Source: Clostridia bacterium
GTDB lineage: Bacteria; Bacillota; Clostridia; Oscillospirales; Acutalibacteraceae
DNA length: 15,575 nucleotides
Direction: 5' to 3'
Assembly: GCA_030536195.1 (NCBI GenBank)
Contig: JAUNQL010000011.1
Location: 1-15,575, forward strand
In this document: positions 7,186 through 13,468 of the stretch, piece by piece
How the letters are laid out: every line of letters begins with the position of its first letter
Numbering within the stretch: the first letter of the stretch is position 1
Program-made: the position numbers and the translations under genes
The notes under the pieces: model-generated
The model's database searches: none
The model's input: only the letters and a program-made list of their open reading frames with translations
What the model was told of the DNA's origin: nothing

Positions 7186-8601
7186 TTGAATAACCAAGAA
7201 AAAACAATGGAAAAAATCGTAGCTCTTTGTAAGAACCGTGGTTTCGTCTATGCCGGATCTGAAATTTACGGCGGCCTTGCAAACACATGGGATTACGGTC
7301 CTCTCGGCGTAGAGATGAAGCAAAACATCAAGGACGCTTGGAGAAAGAAGTTTATCCAGGAAAACCAGTACAACGTTGGTCTCGATGCAGCAATCCTTAT
7401 GAACCCACAGACATGGGTAGCATCTGGTCACCTTGCAGGATTTTCTGATCCTTTGATGGACTGTAAGCAGTGTCACACAAGACACAGAGCAGACAAGCTT
7501 ATTGAGGACTATGTAGCAGAGAACGGTCTCTCAGATAATCCAGCAGGATTTTCTGATGAGGAACTCATGGCTTACATCAGAGAACACAATATTGCCTGTC
7601 CAGATTGTGGAGCTCATGATTTTACAGATATACGTAAGTTCAATTTGATGTTCAAGACTTTCCAGGGCGTAACAGAGGATTCTAAAAATGAAATCTATCT
7701 TCGCCCAGAGACAGCACAGGGCATCTTTGTTAATTTCGCAAATGTTCAGCGTACAACAAGACGCAAGGTACCATTTGGTATAGCTCAGATTGGTAAGTCA
7801 TTCAGAAATGAGATTACACCAGGTAACTTCATCTTCCGTGTACGTGAATTTGAGCAGATGGAACTTGAGTTCTTCTGCAAGCCAGGCACAGACCTTGAGT
7901 GGTTTGATTACTGGCGTTCATTCTGTCGCGATTGGCTCTATTCTCTTAACATGAAGCCAGAGAATCTCCGCCTTCGTGACCATGACCCAGAGGAGCTTTG
8001 CTTCTATTCTAAGGCAACAACTGACTTTGAGTATCTCTTCCCATTTGGTTGGGGCGAACTCTGGGGCGTTGCTGACAGAACTGACTATGACCTTACACAG
8101 CATATCAACACATCTGGTAAGGACCTTTCATACTTTGATCCAGAAACTAACGAACATTATGTTCCTTATGTTATCGAGCCTTCACTTGGCGTTGAGCGTC
8201 TCTTCTTGTCACTCCTTGTAGAGGCATACGATGAGGAAGTTATCGACGCTGAGAAGAATGATACTCGTGTAGTAATGCATTTCCATCCAACAATTGCTCC
8301 TTTCAAAGTTGCTGTATTGCCACTTTCTAAGAAGCTTTCTGACAAGGCTATGGAAATTTACAACGACCTTGCAAAGGACTTCGTTGTTGACTATGATGAC
8401 GCTGGTTCAATCGGTAAGAGATACAGAAGAGAAGACGAAATCGGCACACCATTCTGTGTAACAGTTGACTTTGAGACAGTAGGCGACGAGAACACTCCAG
8501 CTGACAACGCTGTTACAGTACGTGACCGTGACACAATGGAGCAGGTTCGTATTCCTATTTCAGAACTTCACAATTATATTGCAGAGAAGGTTAAGTTTTA
8601 A
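7186..8601 (+). CDS. glyS: Glycyl-tRNA synthetase, homodimeric (eukaryote/archaea-like alpha2) type
   Basis: Class II synthetase that charges tRNA-Gly. The opening MEKIVALCKNRGFVYAGSEI with GGLANTWDYGPLG is typical. Zinc-ligand pairs are seen as CKQC and CPDC in the insertion. RPETAQGIFVNF and FRNEITPGNFIFRVREFEQM cover the glycine and ATP site (motif 2), and VIEPSLGVERLF is motif 3. The C-terminal third is the anticodon-binding domain. The best start is the TTG at 7186, eight bases after GAAGGAG, giving 471 aa. The in-frame TTG at 7135 lacks a ribosome binding site, and the ATG at 7207 is 29 bases from one. No T-box leader is present, which is unusual because many Bacillota control glyS this way. 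The stop overlaps the cysK start as TAATG. A cognate tRNA-Gly(GCC) lies later in the window. Confidence 0.96.
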   Translation: MNNQEKTMEKIVALCKNRGFVYAGSEIYGGLANTWDYGPLGVEMKQNIKDAWRKKFIQENQYNVGLDAAILMNPQTWVASGHLAGFSDPLMDCKQCHTRHRADKLIEDYVAENGLSDNPAGFSDEELMAYIREHNIACPDCGAHDFTDIRKFNLMFKTFQGVTEDSKNEIYLRPETAQGIFVNFANVQRTTRRKVPFGIAQIGKSFRNEITPGNFIFRVREFEQMELEFFCKPGTDLEWFDYWRSFCRDWLYSLNMKPENLRLRDHDPEELCFYSKATTDFEYLFPFGWGELWGVADRTDYDLTQHINTSGKDLSYFDPETNEHYVPYVIEPSLGVERLFLSLLVEAYDEEVIDAEKNDTRVVMHFHPTIAPFKVAVLPLSKKLSDKAMEIYNDLAKDFVVDYDDAGSIGKRYRREDEIGTPFCVTVDFETVGDENTPADNAVTVRDRDTMEQVRIPISELHNYIAEKVKF

Positions 8602-9539
8602 TGATTTACAATAATGTACTCGAAGCAATGGGCCAGACCCCAATGATTCGACTTTCAGAAAAAATGGTAGATCCAAAAACAAGTGCCCAGGTACTTGTTA
8701 AGTACGAGGGCCTCAATGTTGGTGGTTCTATCAAGACTCGTACAGCACTTGAAATGATTATGGCTGCCGAGAAGGAAGGTATCCTTGATAAGGACTCAAT
8801 TATTGTTGAGCCAACATCAGGTAACCAGGGCATCGGACTCTCGCTCGTTGGTGCTGTTAGAGGTTATAAGACAGTAATTATCATGCCTGATTCAGTATCA
8901 GAGGAACGCCGCAAGATCTGCCACCACTATGGTGCAGAAATTGAGCTCGTTCACGATGATGGCGATATCGGTAAGTGCATTGATGACTGTATCAAACTTG
9001 CATATAAGATGAGAGATGAGGATCCACATGTATTCATTCCTCAGCAGTTTGAGAATCCTAACAACGTAGGTGTTCACAAGAGACATACTGCCCTCGAAAT
9101 CCTCGAGCAGGTTGGTGACAAGATTGATGGTTTCTGCTCTGGTATCGGCACAGGTGGTACAATCACTGGTGTTGGTGAGATACTTAAGGCTATGAATCCA
9201 GACGTTACAATCTGGGCAGTTGAGCCACAGAACGCAGCTATCCTTGCTGGTGGTACAGTTAGTACTCATATCCAGATGGGTATCGGCGATGGCCTCATCC
9301 CAGCTATCCTCAACCAGAACATCTATAGCGACATCTACATCGTATCTGATGAAGAAGCACTTAATACAGCTCGTGACCTTGCAAGAAAAGAAGGTCTCTT
9401 CTGCGGTGTTACATCTGGTACTAATGTAGCTGCAGCAATTGCAATGGCAAAGAAGCTTGGCCCTGGCAAGACAGTAGTTACTGTCCTCCCAGATACAGCT
9501 GAGAGATACTTCTCAACTCCATTGTTCCACGACGAATGA
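8601..9539 (+). CDS. cysK: Cysteine synthase (O-acetylserine sulfhydrylase), PLP-dependent
   Basis: Makes cysteine from O-acetylserine and sulfide in the cytoplasm. At 312 aa it is a fold-type II PLP enzyme of normal length. The PLP lysine is K45 in NVGGSIKTRTA; the common KDR of CysK is KTR here. The substrate loop is TSGNQG at 72-77 instead of TSGNTG, the phosphate-binding loop is GIGTGGT, and SGTNVAA and PDTAERYFST close the active site. These variants are the form I associate with clostridial homologues, so the activity call is good, but a related beta-synthase role cannot be ruled out. The gene overlaps the glyS stop by one base and probably relies on translational coupling; a weak AGAAGG lies about 10 bases upstream. 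A bidirectional terminator follows 10 bases after the stop. Confidence 0.92.
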   Translation: MIYNNVLEAMGQTPMIRLSEKMVDPKTSAQVLVKYEGLNVGGSIKTRTALEMIMAAEKEGILDKDSIIVEPTSGNQGIGLSLVGAVRGYKTVIIMPDSVSEERRKICHHYGAEIELVHDDGDIGKCIDDCIKLAYKMRDEDPHVFIPQQFENPNNVGVHKRHTALEILEQVGDKIDGFCSGIGTGGTITGVGEILKAMNPDVTIWAVEPQNAAILAGGTVSTHIQMGIGDGLIPAILNQNIYSDIYIVSDEEALNTARDLARKEGLFCGVTSGTNVAAAIAMAKKLGPGKTVVTVLPDTAERYFSTPLFHDE

Positions 9540-9540
9540 T

Positions 9541-9575
9541 AAAAAAAGAAGCGCACTTTTAAAGTGCGCTTTTTT
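9541..9575. terminator. Bidirectional terminator between cysK and lexA
   Basis: AAGCGCACTT and AAGTGCGCTT form a 10-bp stem with a 3-base loop (9549-9571). The stem is flanked by a T-run on the right and an A-run on the left. It can end cysK transcription on the plus strand and lexA transcription on the minus strand. Confidence 0.92.
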
Positions 9576-9586
9576 AATGCCTAAAA

Positions 9587-10192
9587 TTAATAATATCTCA
9601 TGAGGCCGACAACTTTGCCGAGGATGATAAGCTCGTCGCAGATAATTGGGTCCATGTAGTCGTTTTCTGGCTGGAGGCGGAAATGATCAGCTTCCTTATA
9701 GAAGGTTTTAACAGTTGCCTCGTCATCGATGAGGGCTACTACCATCTCACCATTCTTAGCGACATTAGTCTGCTCTACTATGATAACGTCGCCTTCCAAG
9801 ATGCCGGCGTTGATCATGCTCTCGCCCTTGACGCGGAGAGCAAAGAGAGTCTTGTCAGATGAGAGTGGGCCACCGAATGGGATGTAGCTTTCAATTTGCT
9901 CAGCGGCAAGGATAGGTGCGCCGGCAGCAACAGTTCCAACAAGTGGTACCTCTAAAAAATGCTTAGCCTCATCCTGAACGTTGAGGCGGATAGAGCGCTT
10001 GAGAAGAGGGTCGCGGGTGATGTAGCCGGCCTCCTCAAGTGCGTTCAAATTAGCCTGAACGGATGAGGTGGACTTGAGTCCAACAGCGGCGCCAATTTCG
10101 CGAACAGACGCTGGAACAGCGGTCTTGCGTGAGCGCTCGAGTAAGTATTCATAAATCTTTTTCTGGGTGCTGTTTAAGTTTTCAAGTTCCAT
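9587..10192 (-). CDS. lexA: LexA, SOS-response repressor and self-cleaving peptidase
   Basis: Represses DNA-damage genes; RecA filaments trigger its self-cleavage. The N-terminal winged helix-turn-helix covers about 1-70 (SVREIGAAVGLKSTSSVQANL). The S24 peptidase domain follows, with the cleavage bond A90-G91 in TVAAGAPILA, catalytic serine S125 in KGESMINAG and lysine K162 in ATVKTFYK. At 201 aa it is standard. The start is ATG 10192, six bases after AAAGGAG; an upstream in-frame start at 10222 would add 10 residues without support. The gene stands alone, between a bidirectional terminator and a divergent control region with three operator-like sites, as expected of an autorepressed gene. 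Confidence 0.97.
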   Translation of the reverse strand: MELENLNSTQKKIYEYLLERSRKTAVPASVREIGAAVGLKSTSSVQANLNALEEAGYITRDPLLKRSIRLNVQDEAKHFLEVPLVGTVAAGAPILAAEQIESYIPFGGPLSSDKTLFALRVKGESMINAGILEGDVIIVEQTNVAKNGEMVVALIDDEATVKTFYKEADHFRLQPENDYMDPIICDELIILGKVVGLMRYY

Positions 10193-10218
10193 AAATAAAC
10201 TCCTTTCCACACAGAAAT

Positions 10219-10230
10219 GCACAAATGTTC
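10219..10230. promoter_or_regulatory. Candidate LexA operator 1
   Basis: GCACAAATGTTC, which on the lexA strand is GAAC-N4-GTGC, is one base off the Gram-positive SOS box GAAC-N4-GTTC. It lies just downstream of the lexA -10, around the transcription start. Confidence 0.55.
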
Positions 10231-10236
10231 AAAGGT

Positions 10237-10265
10237 AGTATAGCACATCTGTTCGCATAATGCAA
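10237..10265 (-). promoter_or_regulatory. lexA: lexA promoter
   Basis: On the minus strand TTGCAT (10260-10265) and TATACT (10237-10242) are 17 bases apart. The promoter is threaded by operator-like sites: one fills the spacer, one overlaps the -35 and one covers the start region. Confidence 0.75.
10243..10254. promoter_or_regulatory. Candidate LexA operator 2, within the lexA promoter spacer
   Basis: GCACATCTGTTC repeats the GCAC-N4-GTTC pattern of operator 1, with start positions 24 bases apart. It lies exactly between the lexA -35 and -10, an ideal place for autorepression. Confidence 0.6.
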
Positions 10266-10276
10266 ACTTTTGTTTG
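10263..10276. promoter_or_regulatory. Candidate LexA operator 3, between the two divergent promoters
   Basis: CAAACTTTTGTTTG is a perfect 14-bp palindrome of the form CAAAC-N4-GTTTG, close to the Bacillus SOS box CGAAC-N4-GTTCG. It overlaps the lexA -35 and ends seven bases before the -35 of the divergent gene at 10348. Confidence 0.5.
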
Positions 10277-10283
10277 AAAAATT

Positions 10284-10311
10284 TTGATTTTTCCTAATAA
10301 TATGATAAAAT
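10284..10311 (+). promoter_or_regulatory. Promoter of the unknown membrane-anchored protein gene
   Basis: TTGATT (10284-10289) and TAAAAT (10306-10311) are 16 bases apart. The expected start is about 30 bases before the ATG. The short distance to operator-like site 3 allows, but does not prove, control by LexA. Confidence 0.5.
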
Positions 10312-10347
10312 ACATTCAAATAGGGGATACTTTTTAGGAGGCGTTTT

Positions 10348-11493
10348 ATGAATTCTAAAAAACCACTCAAAATTGTTTTGTCAGTACTTTTGGCACTAAT
10401 TTTGCTTGTCGCAATCTTCTTTATTGCTGCTCCGCGTACAGCGATGAAGCTTGTTATGTCAGACGTAAATTATGCTAAATATGTAGTGTCTAAAAATGCT
10501 TTAAAAGCTTATAACAAGAACGATGCGCTTAAATTTACTGGCAGGCTTTCTGGCTCAATCGGAGAGGTGGAACTCTTAGACGATGATGAGTCTGTTGATG
10601 CTGTAAATAACTATTTAAAGAACATCTTTATCGATGCAAAAATTCATAAGGGTAAGGAAGCAGCAAGGCTTTATATGACTCTATCCGATGCGGATGGTGG
10701 ATTGCTCACGGGTGAGGCCATTTTCTCTGAGGATTTGAACTGTTTCAAGATCAACGAGCTTAAAAAGGGTTGGCTTAAACTTGATAAGCAAACAGTAAAA
10801 GCGAGCACCGCTGCTGCAACAGCAAACACATCTGTTCCAGGAGTTGAGATTGATAAACTCATCAAGGTTTCAAAGGATAAAATTGAAATTACTGCGACAA
10901 CAACTCAACTTAAAAACGGCATAGCTAGTGACTTTTTGCCAGATGAGTACAAGGAACTTTTTGATGGCGCAATAAGGTCAATCGTTCCAAAGCTTTCATC
11001 ATTTGGATTCGAAAATATCGATATTGAGTTTAGCGTTAATGGCCGAAACAAAATCACTGATATGACAGTACTTTTGACTGGTGATGAAAAGGAAGCGAGC
11101 CTTGAAATCGCTTTTGATAAAGTGAGTGAAGGTAGCTTTACTTATAATGATTTAGTCTTGAGTTTTGAGATTGAAGAAACCAAGTTCCAGAGCTTTGATA
11201 TTCCATCAAAGATGGAGGTTACTTCAATTGATGAAGCGACACTTAAAGCCGATTTGATAGAGTGCTTGTTGAGCGAAACACTTGCTGATCATCCTGATTT
11301 GACAGAAGTATATTCAGCTATTTTTGGTTCCAAGATTAAGTCTGGAATTGGTGCTCTTTTAGAGGGATTTTTGGATACCGATGCCCTCGCTGATGGAATC
11401 ACAGGAATAATAGACAGCGCTATGAATAGGGATAGTGGCCAAGTAGATGAGATAGTTTCAAAATTCTTCGAGGCATTTGGAATTGTTGAGTAA
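10348..11493 (+). CDS. Unknown membrane-anchored extracytoplasmic protein
   Basis: I do not recognise this 381-aa protein. A basic N-terminus (MNSKKPLK) is followed by one hydrophobic helix at about 8-28, then a long polar region with no further membrane segment. This predicts a signal-anchor protein whose bulk lies outside the membrane. No lipobox cysteine is present, and I see no cysteine pairs or metal motifs. The body is acidic and lysine-rich with alternating polar/hydrophobic strands (for example DIEFSVNGRNKITDMTVLL and DKIEITATTTQLKNG). This suggests beta-rich repeats of the kind seen in surface lipoproteins, which is inference only. AGGAGG lies six bases before the ATG. It is divergent from lexA and the cyclase gene starts 11 bases after its stop, so the two are probably cotranscribed. 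Confidence 0.85.
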   Translation: MNSKKPLKIVLSVLLALILLVAIFFIAAPRTAMKLVMSDVNYAKYVVSKNALKAYNKNDALKFTGRLSGSIGEVELLDDDESVDAVNNYLKNIFIDAKIHKGKEAARLYMTLSDADGGLLTGEAIFSEDLNCFKINELKKGWLKLDKQTVKASTAAATANTSVPGVEIDKLIKVSKDKIEITATTTQLKNGIASDFLPDEYKELFDGAIRSIVPKLSSFGFENIDIEFSVNGRNKITDMTVLLTGDEKEASLEIAFDKVSEGSFTYNDLVLSFEIEETKFQSFDIPSKMEVTSIDEATLKADLIECLLSETLADHPDLTEVYSAIFGSKIKSGIGALLEGFLDTDALADGITGIIDSAMNRDSGQVDEIVSKFFEAFGIVE

Positions 11494-11504
11494 GGGGGAT
11501 ATGG

Positions 11505-12098
11505 ATGAAGATAATCGATATATCAAGGGACCTTTTGACAACACCTGTTTATCCTGGCGACCCAGAACCAAAAGTACAAAATATCAGAAGTATTGATATG
11601 GGCGACCTCTATAATTTGAACGCCCTTTATACAAGTCTTCACACCGGCACACATGTTGATGCGCCTCTCCATTTTTTGGAGGATGGCGAGACAATAGATG
11701 CCTTTCCACTTGAAAAGTTTATGGGCAGTGTAACGGTAGTGACACTGCCTCATGGGCCAATCACAGGCGAGGTCGTTGAGCAATATTTTCCAAAGCATCC
11801 GACAAAGCTCATTCTCAGGACGAAGTCCGATAATGAATTCTTTGGCGGAGCTGCTGAGGATATTGCGTCGCTCGGTTACGACCTCCTTGGTTATGACAGG
11901 CCCGCTCTCGGCGGAAACAACGAGGCCGCATGTCATCGCGCACTTCTCTCGGCCGGCACGATTCTCTTGGAGAATCTCGACCTTTCTGATGTCGAGCACG
12001 ATGGCGAGTATTACCTCGTTGCATTGCCTCTCAAGGCTGACGGCCTTGAGGCATCACCTGTTCGAGCAGTCCTTCTCGAACAGGACAAAGGTTTTTAA
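11505..12098 (+). CDS. Cyclase-family (kynurenine-formamidase-like) metal-dependent hydrolase
   Basis: Member of the PF04199 cyclase family, which includes KynB-type N-formylkynurenine formamidases, isatin hydrolases and polyketide cyclases. The metal-binding signature HTGTHVDAPLHF is at residues 46-57 with H46, H50, D52 and H56 as likely ligands. YPGDPEP near the start and LLENLDLSDV followed by ALPLKADGLEASPVRAVL near the end match the family. At 197 aa it is a usual length. AAGGGGG precedes the ATG by about eight bases. No other tryptophan-degradation gene is in view, so the substrate is unknown; an amide or ester is likely. The second half appears richer in GC than its neighbours by eye and contains several inverted repeats. 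It probably shares the promoter at 10284 with the preceding unknown gene. Confidence 0.85.
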   Translation: MKIIDISRDLLTTPVYPGDPEPKVQNIRSIDMGDLYNLNALYTSLHTGTHVDAPLHFLEDGETIDAFPLEKFMGSVTVVTLPHGPITGEVVEQYFPKHPTKLILRTKSDNEFFGGAAEDIASLGYDLLGYDRPALGGNNEAACHRALLSAGTILLENLDLSDVEHDGEYYLVALPLKADGLEASPVRAVLLEQDKGF

Positions 12099-12100
12099 GA

Positions 12101-12122
12101 TATAGTATTTATAAATACTATA
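12101..12122. repeat. Perfect 22-bp AT-rich palindrome after the cyclase stop
   Basis: TATAGTATTTA is followed at once by its own reverse complement, with no spacer. It starts two bases after the cyclase stop and ends three bases before the GC-rich terminator. It may be an operator, a cruciform-prone site or an accessory hairpin for termination. Confidence 0.6.
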
Positions 12123-12125
12123 AAG

Positions 12126-12165
12126 AATGGGGGTGCATCACTGCACCCCCATTTGTTTTGTTAAA
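12126..12165 (+). terminator. Strong rho-independent terminator after the cyclase gene
   Basis: AATGGGGGTGCA and TGCACCCCCATT form a 12-bp stem with the loop TCAC (12126-12153). It is followed by TGTTTTGTTAAATTTT. On the minus strand the same hairpin could also end the convergent gene at 12161, but the T-tract there is weak. Confidence 0.9.
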
Positions 12166-12805
12166 TTTTATCTATTCTGAGTTCCTCGCCAACTTTTGAT
12201 TTAAGTTGTTCAATTAAGTCATCGACGTCCTCAATGTCATAGAATGCGAAGATCTTTTCATCAACACGGCCGAGGCCCGAATGAGCAAAGATAAGTTTTA
12301 AGATATCTTTGTAATCATTTGGGAAGTTGAAGTAGACTGTGCCAGATTTGTTCTTGCGCATCGTGTATGCGATGTACTTGATATTCTCAATTGGCAACTG
12401 GCGTACTTTGACATCTTTCCTCGTTGTGTAAATTATTGTGAGGTCCGTTTCGGTAATCTCGTATGAGTACTTTGTGCGTTTCTTCCTCTTGTGGTGTGTT
12501 CTAAAGAAGAGACAGTAGAGGCCAAAAATCATAAGGATGATTGCAAAGGCCCAGAGCACTGGTTCTTCATTGAGCGCACGCATCCAAAAACCTGCGGCAA
12601 ATACAATGAACCATGAGAGTGGGATAAAGAGCCAGTCGTACTTTGAATGCTTGTACTTGTAGTTTGGCTCTCCTGACCAGACAAGTTCTGTGTTGAGCTT
12701 TGGTCCTGTGTCCTCTGTGAGTTCACCGGTTTCTGGGTTGTATATATTTTTAGTCTGCTGCTCAATTACTTTGGTTGCAAGTTTAGCTTTTACGTTAGAC
12801 TTCAA
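12161..12805 (-). CDS. Two-helix membrane protein with a PH-like cytoplasmic tail (YcxB-like)
   Basis: The function is unknown. After a charged N-terminal segment of about 50 residues, two hydrophobic helices form a hairpin (WLFIPLSWFIVFAAGFW and WAFAIILMIFGLYCLFF), followed by a very basic RTHHKRKKRTK stop-transfer stretch. The tail alternates beta strands (YSYEITETDLTIIYT, VKVRQLPIENIKYIAY) and ends in an acidic helix (DIEDVDDLIEQLKSK). This is the layout of YcxB or bacterial PH-domain membrane proteins, so I offer that as a fold guess. The start is unsure: TTG 12805 has AGGAG nine bases upstream (214 aa), while ATG 12814 sits directly against that AGGAG. Both overlap the end of the MOSC gene, so the pair is coupled. 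Confidence 0.8.
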   Translation of the reverse strand: MKSNVKAKLATKVIEQQTKNIYNPETGELTEDTGPKLNTELVWSGEPNYKYKHSKYDWLFIPLSWFIVFAAGFWMRALNEEPVLWAFAIILMIFGLYCLFFRTHHKRKKRTKYSYEITETDLTIIYTTRKDVKVRQLPIENIKYIAYTMRKNKSGTVYFNFPNDYKDILKLIFAHSGLGRVDEKIFAFYDIEDVDDLIEQLKSKVGEELRIDKI

Positions 12806-13214
12806 TAATTTCATCTCCTGCTTTGATTGTACCGCCAACAATTATCTTGGCAAAAGCACAGTTGTGCTTGATCTCGCAATGGGAATCATTTTGAACAAAT
12901 TTACATTCCTCAAAGCACTTCTTCTCAGTGCTGCTAATTTCTATGATTACATCGCCGATTTTGAATCTATTACCTACCGAGCAGTCACTATAATCAATAC
13001 CACTCGTTGCGATGTTAGGCATGAAACGATGAACGCAAAGGCCATTGCCGTCTGCACGATAGGCGATGAGTTTGGACTCGTCGGCAAGTGTCAGCTGACG
13101 GTCGCCACCTTTTGCTTTCTTGTCACCCTCCACGCCGAGTCCGGCGATGAGGTTTAAAGATGTTACATTTGTTTCACCACTGTCGGTTTTGGTGCGTAAT
13201 GCTTCTATCTTCAT
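12795..13214 (-). CDS. MOSC-domain protein
   Basis: A stand-alone MOSC domain, 139 aa. The family includes the C-terminal domain of molybdenum-cofactor sulfurase and small proteins thought to handle sulfur bound to a conserved cysteine. Visible signatures are LIAGLGVEGDKKAKGGDRQLTLAD at the start of the domain (the GDxKA...RQ segment), PNIATSGIDYSDCSVGNRFKIGD, and CFEECKF with the candidate reactive cysteine. It ends in GGTIKAGDEI. Extra cysteines (CEIKHNC) follow. No molybdopterin-synthesis or molybdoenzyme gene is in the window, so its partner is unknown. The ATG follows GGTGA by five bases. It lies downstream of tRNA-Gly and overlaps the PH-like membrane protein gene. Confidence 0.88.
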   Translation of the reverse strand: MKIEALRTKTDSGETNVTSLNLIAGLGVEGDKKAKGGDRQLTLADESKLIAYRADGNGLCVHRFMPNIATSGIDYSDCSVGNRFKIGDVIIEISSTEKKCFEECKFVQNDSHCEIKHNCAFAKIIVGGTIKAGDEIIEV

Positions 13215-13229
13215 AAAATCACCAGGTCA

Positions 13230-13259
13230 ATTATACATAAAAGAAGAACCCATTTGCAA
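13230..13259 (-). promoter_or_regulatory. Possible promoter of the MOSC gene
   Basis: On the minus strand TTGCAA (13254-13259) and a perfect TATAAT (13230-13235) are 18 bases apart. The -35 lies inside one arm of the tRNA terminator hairpin. Transcription would start only about nine bases before the ATG, so the leader would be very short. Confidence 0.45.
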
Positions 13260-13274
13260 GTGTCTGCAAATGGG
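13241..13274 (-). terminator. Terminator of tRNA-Gly
   Basis: CCCATTTGCA and TGCAAATGGG form a 10-bp stem with a 6-base loop (13249-13274). On the minus strand the stem is followed by TTCTTCTTTT. It begins eight bases after the tRNA 3' end. Confidence 0.8.
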
Positions 13275-13282
13275 CAAAAAAA

Positions 13283-13358
13283 TGGAGCGGATTACGGGGC
13301 TCGAACCCGCTACCTCCACCTTGGCAAGGTGGCGCTCTACCAGATGAGCTAAATCCGC
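13283..13358 (-). tRNA. tRNA-Gly, anticodon GCC
   Basis: The minus strand gives a 76-base tRNA with acceptor arms GCGGATT/AATCCGC, D-stem GCTC/GAGC, and anticodon stem CCACC/GGTGG around TTGCCAA. The T-arm is GCGGG-TTCGAGC-CCCGT and the 3' CCA is encoded. The anticodon GCC reads GGC and GGT glycine codons. It is a single tRNA with its own promoter and terminator. Its synthetase gene is also in this window, at 7186. Confidence 0.97.
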
Positions 13359-13375
13359 ATTTGTGGTGCTCGTAT

Positions 13376-13404
13376 ATAATAACCTATGATGCCAGCACTG
13401 TCAA
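13376..13404 (-). promoter_or_regulatory. tRNA-Gly promoter
   Basis: On the minus strand a perfect TTGACA (13399-13404) and TATTAT (13376-13381) are 17 bases apart. The -10 ends 17 bases before the mature tRNA 5' end. It is among the strongest promoters in the window. Confidence 0.88.
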
Positions 13405-13433
13405 GAATGTTTTGTTTTATATATAAATAATAG

Positions 13434-13462
13434 TTGACAATTTATTTTTCAAGGTGTAATAT
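13434..13462 (+). promoter_or_regulatory. Promoter of infC-rpmI-rplT
   Basis: TTGACA (13434-13439) and TAATAT (13457-13462) are 17 bases apart, with a TG just before the -10. It is divergent from the tRNA-Gly promoter, with 29 bases between the two -35 boxes. It leaves a leader of about 125 bases before infC. Confidence 0.88.
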
Positions 13463-13468
13463 CTTCCT

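Noticed and set aside
13165..13185. Another parS at the start of the MOSC gene
   Set aside because: Only the left half (TGTTTCAC) is present; the right half does not match.
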